Notes: generated by a model from the letters alone, not told the origin. DNA of 64,000 bases from JBOGCH01 sp051656645 (GCA_051656645.1 JBOGCH010000012.1:41488-105487), one strand, 5' to 3'. Positions 1 to 8,359 are shown, counted from the first letter of the stretch. Numbers and translations: made by a program.

Positions 1-2957
1 AAGAAATTTACTGACACCAAAGCTTGGAATGAGTCCTCTTCAATAATGTGTTTCAGCTCTTGCTGAGCATCGTTATATAATTTAAGAGCCTCTTCGTTCT
101 CTACTAACAACTTATCTAGGTGTCCTTTGAATCCCCAAAAATGTAGGAGAGGAGTCCAATCAATATGTTCCACCAAATCGCTTAAGCAGTAGTTAGCAGA
201 CAAAATAGGCTCTGTATTAATATTGGCTAACGGTGTCAAGGCTGTGGTACGTAAGCGTCGCTCGCGCGCAACTTCCAGCGGTAATAACACTCGGCTGCGT
301 CCTTCATAGTGTTTGCGTAGTTTTTCCTGTTCCTCACGTACTGTTGCAGCATACTCAATTCTATGTCCTAACAGGCGTTTAATAATTCCAACAGTTTGGG
401 ATGCATCGCCTCCTTCAATTACAGGAGCACTGTATTTAGGGGCAATCTTAACCGCCGTATGTAGCTTAGACGTTGTAGCTCCGCCAACCAACAATGGTGT
501 CGACATACCTTCGCGCTCCAATAGCTCAGCTAAATTCTCCATCTCCTTAAGCGATGGTGTAATTAATCCGCTCACGCCAATAATATCTGCTTGCCACTCT
601 TTGGCTGCTTCAATAATCCGATTGTTGTCCACCATAACACCAAGGTCTAAAATTTCCAAGTTATTACAGTTAAGAACAATACTCACAATGTTTTTTCCAA
701 TATCGTGAACATCGCCTTTTGCAGTGGCAAGAACAACACGCGGTTTACGTTCTGTTGTGTTAGCGTTTATGTTGTGTTTTTCAATCTCCGGCTCAAGAAT
801 TTCAACCGCCTCTTTCATTATGCGTGCTGATTTTACTACTTGTGGTAAGAACATTTTTCCCGAACCGAAAAGCTCGCCTACGTGATCCATTCCTGCCATT
901 AACGGACCTTCAATAATGTCCACCGGAGTAGCGTAATGTGCCAAAGCTTCGGCAATATCACCCGGTAAATAGTCACTTATCCCTTTAACCAAGGCATAGG
1001 ATAAACGCTCAGCCAACGTACCTGTACGCCATGCGGCGGTCTCGGTTTTAGTTTCGCCACCCTGCTTGTTATTCTTAATCTCCTCGGCTAATGTTATAAG
1101 TTTATCTGTCGCTTCGGTGTCTCTATTTAAAATAACATCCTCGGCAAGTTTTAACAGCGTAGGTTCAATTGTATCATATACCTGTAGCATACCCGGATTA
1201 ACAATGGCCATATCCATGCCTACTTGAATGGCGTGATATAGGAAAATAGAGTGCATAGCCTCACGTACCGGATTGTTTCCGCGGAAAGCAAAGGATAGGT
1301 TCGATACACCTCCAGAGCATTTTGCGCCTGGAAGGTTAAGTTTAATCCACTCAACGGCTTTGATAAAATCTACACCGTAGTTATTATGATCGGCAATACC
1401 CGTACCAACAGATAAAACATTAACGTCAAAAATAATATCTTCGGGCGCAAATCCAACCTGCTCTGTAAGCAGCGTATAGGCGCGCTGTGCAATCTCTATT
1501 TTGCGCTCAAAAGTAACGGCCTGTCCTTCTTCATCAAAAGCCATTACTACAACTGCAGCTCCAAGACTGTGAATCTCTTTCGCTTTTTTTATAAACTCCT
1601 CTTCACCCTCTTTTAAGGATATAGAGTTAACAATGGATTTACCTTGTGCATTTTTTAATCCGGCTATTAATGTGTCCCAATTGGATGAGTCAATCATTAA
1701 GGCTGCTTTTGCAACATCCGGTTCGTTATTAAGAATACGCACAAAAGCAACCATCTCTTTCTCGCTATCCAACATGGCATCGTCCATGTTGATATCGATA
1801 ATTGAAGCGCCCTCCTCAATTTGTTGGCGTGCAATTGAGATGGCCTCTGCATATTTTTTTTCGCTAATCAGACGGGCAAATTTACGTGAACCGGCAACAT
1901 TGGTTCTTTCTCCCACGTTAATAAAATTCTCCGATTTATCGATAGTCACGTTTTCTAATCCCGAAACACGTAACACACCGTCTCTTTGCGGAATTACGCG
2001 TGGTGTGTATTTACTTAGCTCTTCTTTTATGGCTTTTATGTGCGCAGGCGTAGTCCCGCAGCATCCTCCGGCAATGTTTAACAATCCGTCAGCAGCCATT
2101 TTGCCAAGACAAGCGGCTGTATACTCCGGTTTCTCATCATACTCGCCCATCTCGTTAGGCAATCCCGCATTTGGATAAATACTTACTGCGCATGGAACTT
2201 TTGCTGCAATTTCGGCAATAAACGGATACAAATCCGATGCACCGAATGAGCAGTTCAAGCCAAAACTTAACAGTGGGTAATGGGATATAGAGGTAAACAA
2301 TGCATCAATACATTGTCCCGTTAGTGTTCGTCCGCTTTTATCATTAATTGTTGCCGACAGCATAACAGGTACAATGTGTCCCAATTGTTCCTCAACCTTT
2401 GTAATAGCGTATAAAGCTGCTTTGGCATTGAGTGCGTCAAATACGGTTTCAAGGAGTAACAAATCAACTCCCGCATCGACTAATGCATATATCTGGTTGT
2501 AATAAGCGGTGGACAATGTGTCAAAATCTACTGGGCGATACTCCGGTTTCGTAATATCAGGCGCCAAAGAGAGTGTTTTACCCGTCGGACCAACACTTCC
2601 CGCTATGTATACCTTACGGCCCGCTTTTGCTATAGCTTGTTTAGCAATGGCTACACCGGCTCTGTTTAACTCATCAATGATGTCGCCACAACCATACTCC
2701 TCTTGTGAAAGGACATTGGAGTTAAAAGTATTGGTTTCAATAATATCAGCTCCTGCCGCAATGTACTCGCTGTGTATAGCTTCAATAATATGCGGAGCGG
2801 TAAGATTCAGTAAATCATTATTCCCCTTCAAGTTCTTAACGGAGGTGGCAAAGCGCGTACCGCGAAAATCTTGCTCAGTAAGCGCATATTTCTGAATACA
2901 GGTACCCATTGCCCCGTCCAGAATAAGTATATTTTGTTTTAATTCATTGTTTATCAT
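1..2957 (-). CDS. metH: Cobalamin-dependent methionine synthase, 3' end cut by window edge
   Basis: This gene transfers a methyl group from methyltetrahydrofolate to homocysteine through cob(I)alamin, making methionine in the cytosol. About 985 codons are visible and reading continues past position 1. The domains run in the usual MetH order. The N-terminal homocysteine module carries zinc-ligand motifs GLNCSFG (near residue 235) and GGCCGTTP (near 298). A pterin-binding module follows, with INVGERTN and a stretch ending in NNYGVDF. The cobalamin cap and binding module has GDVHDIGKN near residue 750, whose His is the lower ligand of the cofactor. The missing end should be the rest of the SAM-dependent reactivation domain. 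The start ATG is the first Met before the conserved ILDGAMGT. It is the last gene of a four-gene operon, 49 nt after the UPF0280 gene, so it likely shares the upstream SAM riboswitch. Identity is very sure. Confidence 0.96.
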   Translation of the reverse strand, partial: MINNELKQNILILDGAMGTCIQKYALTEQDFRGTRFATSVKNLKGNNDLLNLTAPHIIEAIHSEYIAAGADIIETNTFNSNVLSQEEYGCGDIIDELNRAGVAIAKQAIAKAGRKVYIAGSVGPTGKTLSLAPDITKPEYRPVDFDTLSTAYYNQIYALVDAGVDLLLLETVFDALNAKAALYAITKVEEQLGHIVPVMLSATINDKSGRTLTGQCIDALFTSISHYPLLSFGLNCSFGASDLYPFIAEIAAKVPCAVSIYPNAGLPNEMGEYDEKPEYTAACLGKMAADGLLNIAGGCCGTTPAHIKAIKEELSKYTPRVIPQRDGVLRVSGLENVTIDKSENFINVGERTNVAGSRKFARLISEKKYAEAISIARQQIEEGASIIDINMDDAMLDSEKEMVAFVRILNNEPDVAKAALMIDSSNWDTLIAGLKNAQGKSIVNSISLKEGEEEFIKKAKEIHSLGAAVVVMAFDEEGQAVTFERKIEIAQRAYTLLTEQVGFAPEDIIFDVNVLSVGTGIADHNNYGVDFIKAVEWIKLNLPGAKCSGGVSNLSFAFRGNNPVREAMHSIFLYHAIQVGMDMAIVNPGMLQVYDTIEPTLLKLAEDVILNRDTEATDKLITLAEEIKNNKQGGETKTETAAWRTGTLAERLSYALVKGISDYLPGDIAEALAHYATPVDIIEGPLMAGMDHVGELFGSGKMFLPQVVKSARIMKEAVEILEPEIEKHNINANTTERKPRVVLATAKGDVHDIGKNIVSIVLNCNNLEILDLGVMVDNNRIIEAAKEWQADIIGVSGLITPSLKEMENLAELLEREGMSTPLLVGGATTSKLHTAVKIAPKYSAPVIEGGDASQTVGIIKRLLGHRIEYAATVREEQEKLRKHYEGRSRVLLPLEVARERRLRTTALTPLANINTEPILSANYCLSDLVEHIDWTPLLHFWGFKGHLDKLLVENEEALKLYNDAQQELKHIIEEDSFQALVSVNF

Positions 2958-3006
2958 ATAGTCCAATCTTAGTGTTTCTAATCGTTCCCCTCTTTGTTTA
3001 CACGCG

Positions 3007-3759
3007 TTAGCGCCACAGTTTCAGTTCAAAGCATCCGCTAACTGCCATCTTGTCGTCTTTAACTATTATTGCGGCCATGATCTCCGGAATTTCCCCAATC
3101 TGTTCCATGACAGAAGGGATATCCTCCGGTTGGTGAATGGCATTGGCAAAACGTGTTGCGTAACTATCGGCAAGTAATGTGTCTTTACACACAATCATTA
3201 CTGCGTCAGCATTCCCAAAACTAAGTGACGGACCCACAGTCCCTGCCGATGTGCAGATACCTAAAGGTGCCTGTTCCGGTTTTATATTAAGCCCAATGCG
3301 CTGAGATAACGGCGATGTGCCTGCAAATACCGCAATATCTATGGAATGCTGTATGTCCGCATAAATATCTCCACCATTTTCTACCAATATCTCGTTTACT
3401 CCAAAACGTTGTTTTATGCCTGTTCCCACAAACGCTGCAAATGCTCCGGCCACTGCGCTCATAGGGCCTATTCCTGTTTTCTGAGCAACACTCTCCATCG
3501 CTTTTAGCATTGCGGGCGCATGGGCCAATGCCTTGTATGGTGTTAGTGCTGTTAAATATGCTTTATCTTTTAACAAATAGTTGTCCAGCATTACACGCTG
3601 TTGCTCTATGAGTGTTTGAGCAAAAATAGGCATTTGTTGCGTAAATTCACCCTTTGGAACAGCAATCCAAAGATCAATTTCTTTAAATTTAACTTCAAAA
3701 TGATGCCAACGTCCGTCACTTGGTAAGTTACGATAGGTTCGCTCGTTATATTCAGGCAT
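3007..3759 (-). CDS. UPF0280 (COG2122) family protein, ApbE-like fold, homocysteine synthesis locus
   Basis: This 250-residue protein belongs to UPF0280/COG2122, a family related to ApbE-type flavin-transferase folds. The family resemblance rests on the Gly/Ala-rich GIGPMSAVAGAFA segment, the VENGGDIY motif and the CTSAGTVGPS segment, and the length is normal for the family. Genetic work in Methanosarcina linked COG2122 proteins to homocysteine formation in organisms that lack the usual acylhomoserine route, but its exact step is not settled. Here it lies 11 nt downstream of the NIL-ferredoxin gene and 49 nt upstream of metH, which fits a role in supplying or loading sulfur for homocysteine. 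There is no signal peptide, so it should act in the cytosol. Family membership is confident; the biochemical role is inferred from context. Confidence 0.85.
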   Translation of the reverse strand: MPEYNERTYRNLPSDGRWHHFEVKFKEIDLWIAVPKGEFTQQMPIFAQTLIEQQRVMLDNYLLKDKAYLTALTPYKALAHAPAMLKAMESVAQKTGIGPMSAVAGAFAAFVGTGIKQRFGVNEILVENGGDIYADIQHSIDIAVFAGTSPLSQRIGLNIKPEQAPLGICTSAGTVGPSLSFGNADAVMIVCKDTLLADSYATRFANAIHQPEDIPSVMEQIGEIPEIMAAIIVKDDKMAVSGCFELKLWR

Positions 3760-3770
3760 AAAATCAATAA

Positions 3771-4184
3771 TTAGGATTCCGCAAATTCTATTTTAAACAG
3801 CTTTAATGGACATGCTTTTAGGCATAGTTTGCATCCTATACATTTCTCCGGGTTAAAGTTCAATTCCCAATCGGGTTTCCCAATGGTCAATGCGCGCGAA
3901 AAGCATGCCGATGTACAGCATCCGCAATTAATACAACGAGTTTTATCGTATGATATTTTACTCGACACCGGGTTTACCGCAACATCAAAGGATTGTAAAT
4001 AGGCAACCCCTTGTTCCAAACTGATTGGGTCGGCCTCAAGCTCAACTAAAAGATTTCCTTCCTTTCCGGCTTGGATCTCAGCTTTTAGGATATTTATTCG
4101 TATATCGAATTTCTTTACCAAATCATAGGTTAAAGTACGGTCGGTAGAATCTACCGGAAATGTTAAGACAACTTTACGTTTCAT
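3771..4184 (-). CDS. NIL-domain 2x[4Fe-4S] ferredoxin for homocysteine synthesis
   Basis: This 137-residue protein has two parts. Residues 1 to about 75 resemble the NIL domain (ACT-like fold), also found at the end of methionine ABC-transporter ATPases. Residues 80 to 130 carry two ferredoxin clusters: CINCGCCTSAC and CIGCKLCLKACP, each with the CxxCxxCxxxC pattern for one [4Fe-4S]. The first lacks the common Pro after the fourth Cys (it is CF). The layout matches MA1822 of Methanosarcina acetivorans, the electron-transfer partner of the DUF39 protein in homocysteine synthesis from aspartate semialdehyde. Its gene follows the DUF39 gene by 18 nt and precedes UPF0280 by 11 nt, so the three are almost certainly co-transcribed. 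The motifs are seen directly; the reaction is inferred from the family and neighbours. Confidence 0.9.
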   Translation of the reverse strand: MKRKVVLTFPVDSTDRTLTYDLVKKFDIRINILKAEIQAGKEGNLLVELEADPISLEQGVAYLQSFDVAVNPVSSKISYDKTRCINCGCCTSACFSRALTIGKPDWELNFNPEKCIGCKLCLKACPLKLFKIEFAES

Positions 4185-4202
4185 AGTGTGCTAAATTTAA
4201 AA

Positions 4203-5366
4203 TTACTTACTGTTTTTTGTTGATGGATCTACTTCCTGAAGTCCTTTTACCTCAGAATGTTGTGGGAATGTTATTACCGGTTCTGTTAAGGTAAATTCCC
4301 CTTTTTCAATCCACTCCTTCAATCTCCCTGCAATTTGTCGTGCTTTATATAGCGACGATAGTGGAGCAGTACGTATTTTATGACCGTCTATTGTAATTTC
4401 ACCATTTCTTAGATCCGCGTAATTAGTGCGTCCTATAATTTTGTTACCGTCTCCGTAATCAATAACATTAGTCTCAATTTGTTCATTGCGAATGGAAACA
4501 CGGCGGGCAATATCTTCGTCCAATACCGGTATAGGTACACCTATACCCACATACAGGCTATTTCCGTATTTCTCAAAGTGTGCGCCACGTAGAAACTCGC
4601 TGCTCATTTGTCTTAAATCGCCGGTTACTGCTATTGTTCGTGCGTTTCCTATTGGAACGCCAAACTCATTCACCGGTTTTGTTGTATTAAACTGAGTACC
4701 ATTCCACGTAACGTAACCAACACCACCTCCTAGGAAAATACGCGTGCCAAGACCAATGGTGCGCATTTCAGGATCGTTGATAAGCGGCGATAGCTCGCCC
4801 GCTGAGCTGTAGGAAGCATTACGCAAACGCGGAAGTAATGTCCCCATATAAGTATATTTAATAGAATCGGTAGAGTTAGTTGCTACATTATAATTTTGGT
4901 AGCAATTGCGCGGGTTGTATAGATAAGCCTCGTTCACCGTGTCTAAGTTAACCACTGTTTTTATATGCTTACGCGGATAGCAATCCGTGCCTTTACCCCA
5001 AGCCTCAAGCGTAATATCCTTACCATTTACCAAATCCTCAATTAAATGAGCGCCGCCATAGGCAACTGAATTTGTGCTTGCCGCAGTTGCGCCAATATAA
5101 GTGTCCACAGCTGCTAGCGACTCACATACAGGAACGCCGTTAAGTTCAATCTTTTCCATACGGATTGCCGGCGAGGAGTGACCAAAGTTTACAAACGCAC
5201 CCGACGAGCACATTGCGCCAAATGTTCCTGTTGTTACAACGTCTACTTTTTCTGCAATCTCCTTAGGAGATAATGTTTTAGCCAACTCAGAAACCTCCTC
5301 GGCTGTCAATACCACAACGGTACCGTTTTTTATCTTTTCGTTTATTTCCTGATATGTTTTGCTCAT
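4203..5366 (-). CDS. DUF39 (COG1900) protein, likely L-aspartate semialdehyde sulfurtransferase
   Basis: DUF39 proteins are proposed to turn aspartate semialdehyde plus a persulfide-type sulfur donor into homocysteine, using reducing power from a NIL-ferredoxin. This 387-residue copy has the expected conserved cysteines, Cys53 in TGTFGAMCSSG and Cys129 in GKGTDCYP, which correspond in position to the two essential cysteines reported for Methanosarcina MA1821. The glycine-rich RIFLGGGVGYVTWNGT segment near residue 210 is also typical. Unlike the methanogen protein, it has no obvious C-terminal CBS pair; the sequence ends soon after an EKGEFTLTEP segment. It is the first full-size gene of the operon, downstream of a SAM riboswitch and a Met-rich small ORF. 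The start ATG at 5366 is the only Met before the conserved region. Family is sure; the reaction is known for homologues only. Confidence 0.9.
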   Translation of the reverse strand: MSKTYQEINEKIKNGTVVVLTAEEVSELAKTLSPKEIAEKVDVVTTGTFGAMCSSGAFVNFGHSSPAIRMEKIELNGVPVCESLAAVDTYIGATAASTNSVAYGGAHLIEDLVNGKDITLEAWGKGTDCYPRKHIKTVVNLDTVNEAYLYNPRNCYQNYNVATNSTDSIKYTYMGTLLPRLRNASYSSAGELSPLINDPEMRTIGLGTRIFLGGGVGYVTWNGTQFNTTKPVNEFGVPIGNARTIAVTGDLRQMSSEFLRGAHFEKYGNSLYVGIGVPIPVLDEDIARRVSIRNEQIETNVIDYGDGNKIIGRTNYADLRNGEITIDGHKIRTAPLSSLYKARQIAGRLKEWIEKGEFTLTEPVITFPQHSEVKGLQEVDPSTKNSK

Positions 5367-5514
5367 GGTAATATGTATTTAAAAGCTATATGTGTATTTA
5401 CAAAGTGTAGTAACCACACAATGCGCAAAGCATTGAATATGGCTAAATGAGCGTACAAAGATTACAGCAACTTAGGTTGCGTAATAGTACAATAAAGTCG
5501 GGGAATGAAAAATA

Positions 5515-5625
5515 TTAGCGCATGCCGCGCATATTCATGATAACCATGAATTGCATAGAAGTAGACACGTTATTACGTGATAATAAACTCGATGTGTAGT
5601 TATTGTGAAAATCTCTTCTTTTCAT
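5515..5625 (-). CDS. Small Met-rich ORF, possible leader peptide of the homocysteine/metH operon
   Basis: This 36-codon ORF starts 15 nt after the SAM riboswitch P1 stem and ends about 150 nt before the DUF39 gene. It begins MKRRDF and ends MQFMVIMNMRGMR, so five of its last thirteen residues are methionine. That is far above chance and recalls leader peptides that use clustered codons for the regulated amino acid. An A-rich AAACAAAGAAAA precedes the ATG, as is common before starts in this phylum. An earlier in-frame ATG at 5712 lies inside the riboswitch and is not a likely start. The last Met codons contain ATGCGC twice, which could pair with GCGCAT at 5422-5427. No strong terminator follows. 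Translation and function are inferred; the Met clustering is seen directly. Confidence 0.55.
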   Translation of the reverse strand: MKRRDFHNNYTSSLLSRNNVSTSMQFMVIMNMRGMR

Positions 5626-5640
5626 TTTTCTTTGTTTTAA

Positions 5641-5742
5641 ATTATAATCCCCGAATATCCGGGACGAGTTTTGGCACCTTTCAGAATAGATCTGAGGTTG
5701 TCGGAGTGTCATCGAGCTCGTCTCTCAACTCCTCTTTATAAT
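5641..5742 (-). promoter_or_regulatory. SAM riboswitch (S-box class) before the homocysteine/metH operon
   Basis: Read on the minus strand, P1 is closed by ATTATAA (5742-5736) pairing with TTATAAT (5647-5641). Inside are GAGAGACGAGCTCGATGA, the ACAACCT joining segment, a P3 hairpin TCAGA/TCTGA, the core AAAGGTGCCAAAACTCGTCC, and a P4 hairpin CCCG/CGGG. These match the S-box SAM-I fold, with ACAACC in place of the common GCAACC. No terminator follows P1 directly, and the next thing encoded is the Met-rich ORF, so the switch may act through translation of that ORF or through a later structure. Expected effect from the class: repression of the operon when SAM is plentiful. Confidence 0.88.
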
Positions 5743-6024
5743 TCAAACAATCGTTTTGCGGATTGCATTGATAGTGACAAAGGAATAAAAAAAATATGAT
5801 AAAACAAATACTTTAATCAAAAAACATTTATGTTGAAGTTTCTAAGGGAAAGAAATCATTTTTTGATAACTGATAACAATATACATTGCCTACTTTTTAA
5901 TTCAAATTACTCAAAATTCAAATTGCTCCAGTAACAATTAAATTCCCGTGCAGGACAACGCAAAAATAGTAACACCTTAATCAATTCGCCATACAATCTC
6001 CAAATGGGCTTTTCACCTTCTTAG

Positions 6025-6131
6025 GGGTTTCTACTAGGTTTCGACTAAGTATCGACTAGGTTTCTACCACCAGGACCCCCCAATAGTAGTCGAAACCTAG
6101 TCGTAACCTAGTCGAAACCTAGTAGAAACCC
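6025..6131. repeat. Intergenic dyad of 11-nt units: 4 units, 19-nt spacer, 4 inverted units
   Basis: The left arm is four consecutive 11-nt units (6025-6068), variants of AGGTTTCGACT. A 19-nt spacer (6069-6087) ends in CCCCAATAGT. The right arm is four inverted units (6088-6131), variants of AGTCGAAACCT. The outermost unit is the variant GGGTTTCTACT, and its exact complement sits at the outer end of the right arm, so the arms match unit by unit there. The same layout and length recur at 57409-57515. It lies in the 565-nt stretch between the two-component operon's 3' end and the methionine operon's riboswitch. Nothing else was recognised in that stretch. A long RNA or DNA hairpin is possible. 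Confidence 0.9.
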
Positions 6132-6308
6132 TTAACAGGTTATGAGGCAATTTTAGGGGAATTTATTGGAAAATTTGGAGACATCTATTTTTACCAAATA
6201 GCCTGAGGGACAGTTTGGGATTATTAATTAATGTCTTTATTTTTAGCAATCTCAGTGTGTGGTGAATGGAGCAAACTGCCATGAGGATGATTATAGAACC
6301 AAAGTGTT

Positions 6309-6995
6309 TTAGATGTCAAATAAGCCATATCCCACGCGATAAGTGTTTTTTATTGAAAGATATTTATCCATTACAATGTATTTTCTTAGTGAAGTTATAT
6401 AACGGCGTAAGTCGTGATGTCCATTTTCATTCTTAACATATCCAAATAGTTGATTCTCTAATTTTACGTTCGGAATTATCTTGTTTTTGTTATTAAACAA
6501 GATAACAAGCAACTTGGCTTCCATTGGTGACAATGATAATTGTTCGGATTCGTGCGTTAATTCGCGCGTGAGACTATTAAAATGGGTAGATGCAGATAAC
6601 CGGAGTAGTTCGCCTGTCTTAGAGTTTTTATTTATATGTCTTAATAGCTTTACAATCATTACTTCCATATCGTCTCCCTTACAAATATAGTCATCAGCGC
6701 CTGCATCCAATGCATTATTTACTATCTGATAATCATTATGGGAAGAGTATAAAATGATTGGAATTTGTCCAATAGTTTTTCTTAGTAGTGGTAAGAGTTG
6801 TAGTCCGGACTGATTGGGTAGTTCCATGTCTAAAAGGATCAGCTCATATGTGTTGTTTTTTAATTGTTCAAGCATTTCATCTCCATTTGTAACCCAATCC
6901 ACCATGATATTGGCTTTTAGTTTCATGATTAGGATTATATCCTGCGCTGCTTCTGCATCATCTTCTACATATAATATTCTATATTGGTACTCCAT
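6309..6995 (-). CDS. OmpR-type response regulator
   Basis: This 228-residue DNA-binding regulator is the partner of the histidine kinase encoded 9 nt upstream. The receiver domain spans about residues 5-120. The acidic pocket is E11-D12-D13, the phospho-acceptor is Asp56 in LLDMELP, the switch Ser is Ser84 and the conserved Lys is Lys106 in DDYICKG. Residues 130-228 form a winged-helix domain of the OmpR/PhoB class, with SLSPMEAKLLVILF and the RRYITSLRKYI recognition region. It should activate or repress transcription after phosphorylation. Its targets are not shown by the sequence; the divergent propeller lipoprotein genes are the closest candidates. The repeat at 6025-6131 lies 178 nt beyond its stop. 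Confidence 0.92.
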   Translation of the reverse strand: MEYQYRILYVEDDAEAAQDIILIMKLKANIMVDWVTNGDEMLEQLKNNTYELILLDMELPNQSGLQLLPLLRKTIGQIPIILYSSHNDYQIVNNALDAGADDYICKGDDMEVMIVKLLRHINKNSKTGELLRLSASTHFNSLTRELTHESEQLSLSPMEAKLLVILFNNKNKIIPNVKLENQLFGYVKNENGHHDLRRYITSLRKYIVMDKYLSIKNTYRVGYGLFDI

Positions 6996-7004
6996 AATTT
7001 ATTC

Positions 7005-8330
7005 TTACTTACTTAGAGGTAGAGAAATGATAAATTCACTACCTTCATTTAGTATACTATTTACTTTTATATCGCCCTTATGCGCGTTCATAACATTATG
7101 GACATAGTATAGTCCGACACCAAATCCACAAGCTTTTTTCGTTGCTTGAACACGATAATATTTGTCAAATATGCGATCCATATTTTCTGCGCTGATGCCG
7201 CAGCCATTATCTTTTATTGAAATAAAAAAGTGTGTTTGATTTTGGTGACATTGAATAACAACTTTTACCGAGTCATAAGCATACTTTATCGCATTATCCA
7301 ATAAGTTCATAATACAACGAGATAAGTGTAACGGATCCCCTTTCAGGAATTTAACATTGGTGTTGTTTTCCAAGAGATAATTAATTTTCTTATTGTCATT
7401 GACTGTATTTTGTTTATGTTGAGTCAGTGTATTATCAATAAGTTGCTGAATGTCAATGTTGGTTATGTCAAGTTTAATCCCTTTTCCGGTAACTGCAACT
7501 CTGAGATAGAGATCAATAGATTTTATAAAATCATTTATTTGAGTGCTTTGTTCCTTTAGTATGGATTTCGCATCACTTATTTGATTATTATCAAGGAGGC
7601 AATCCACTAAAAAGAGTTTACGTTGAATGCCATTTAATGGACTTTTTAAGTCATGAAGATTGGATTCGGATAGATTTTTGTGGTATTCATTTAGTTGTTT
7701 CTCTGTAATGTAGGTGTAATAAATAACAAAGAACAATACAAAAATAATACATATTAAGAATATAATAACAGCTACCGAATTTTTGTTAAGCCTAATAAAT
7801 CGATATTTGGAGAAATCTCCATGCAATGCAAGTGTATGCGGATTGAATACCCCTAACGTTGTATTTATCACAACAGATGAGGCTGCATTGTGTCTCGTAA
7901 TCTGGTCTAAGGTGACGCCGTTATTATCATACAATACCAATTTATTTATAACCATCAGAGAATCTATATTCTCATGTAAATATTCGTCAATGCATGCAAG
8001 TTTCCACAATGAGGTATCTCTGATGTCATATGATGCCCTAAATAGCACCTGTTCTTTATAATTTGTATCAATACCTGTAATCTGATATTGAAATATACTG
8101 TCGTGTTTTGAGAAAAGAATCACAGATTGCTCATTATTATAACCGGCATAGCAATGTTTTTTGATTGATTTATTATTATAACTGGTAATTATTTTATTCA
8201 ATAGCTTCTCAATGTTAAGACGATTTGTATTACATTCCTTAACATATAACTCGTTGATGAGAAATAATTGTTGTGCTATAATACATCCTACAAGAATTGT
8301 TAAAAATATGGTAATACGTGTTGCTTTCAT
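7005..8330 (-). CDS. Membrane sensor histidine kinase
   Basis: This kinase senses a signal, probably in the periplasm, and phosphorylates the neighbouring response regulator. From the ATG at 8330 it has a membrane segment at about residues 5-25, an extracytoplasmic region of about 160 residues, a second membrane segment around residues 185-210, then a kinase core. His226 in the SNLHDLKSPLNG H-box is the phosphorylation site. The N-box is LLDNAIKYA, G1 is KDNGCGIS and G2 is GFGVGLYY. The sensor region matches no domain I can name. A longer reading from 8354 is less likely, because that codon overlaps a consensus -7 promoter box at 8352-8359. The two genes form an operon. Confidence 0.92.
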   Translation of the reverse strand: MKATRITIFLTILVGCIIAQQLFLINELYVKECNTNRLNIEKLLNKIITSYNNKSIKKHCYAGYNNEQSVILFSKHDSIFQYQITGIDTNYKEQVLFRASYDIRDTSLWKLACIDEYLHENIDSLMVINKLVLYDNNGVTLDQITRHNAASSVVINTTLGVFNPHTLALHGDFSKYRFIRLNKNSVAVIIFLICIIFVLFFVIYYTYITEKQLNEYHKNLSESNLHDLKSPLNGIQRKLFLVDCLLDNNQISDAKSILKEQSTQINDFIKSIDLYLRVAVTGKGIKLDITNIDIQQLIDNTLTQHKQNTVNDNKKINYLLENNTNVKFLKGDPLHLSRCIMNLLDNAIKYAYDSVKVVIQCHQNQTHFFISIKDNGCGISAENMDRIFDKYYRVQATKKACGFGVGLYYVHNVMNAHKGDIKVNSILNEGSEFIISLPLSK

Positions 8331-8351
8331 GATTTTTATGCCTATGTGTAG

Positions 8352-8359
8352 CAAATATA
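8352..8359 (-). promoter_or_regulatory. Probable -7 promoter box of the two-component operon
   Basis: On the minus strand this reads TATATTTG followed by C, a full match to the Bacteroidota TAnnTTTG box. It lies about 22 nt before the kinase ATG at 8330. A clear -33 TTTG is not seen at the standard spacing. Confidence 0.55.

Noticed and set aside
313..2895. Three plus-strand frames of 128-181 codons opposite metH
   Set aside because: They are antisense to a clear MetH reading that carries zinc, folate and cobalamin motifs; their own translations show no family features.
5515..5712. A 65-codon version of the Met-rich ORF starting at 5712
   Set aside because: The extra 29 codons run through the conserved core of the SAM riboswitch, so the ATG at 5625 is the sensible start.
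6025..6131. CRISPR array
   Set aside because: The units are only 11 nt, directly joined without unique spacers, and arranged as an inverted pair; no cas genes are present.
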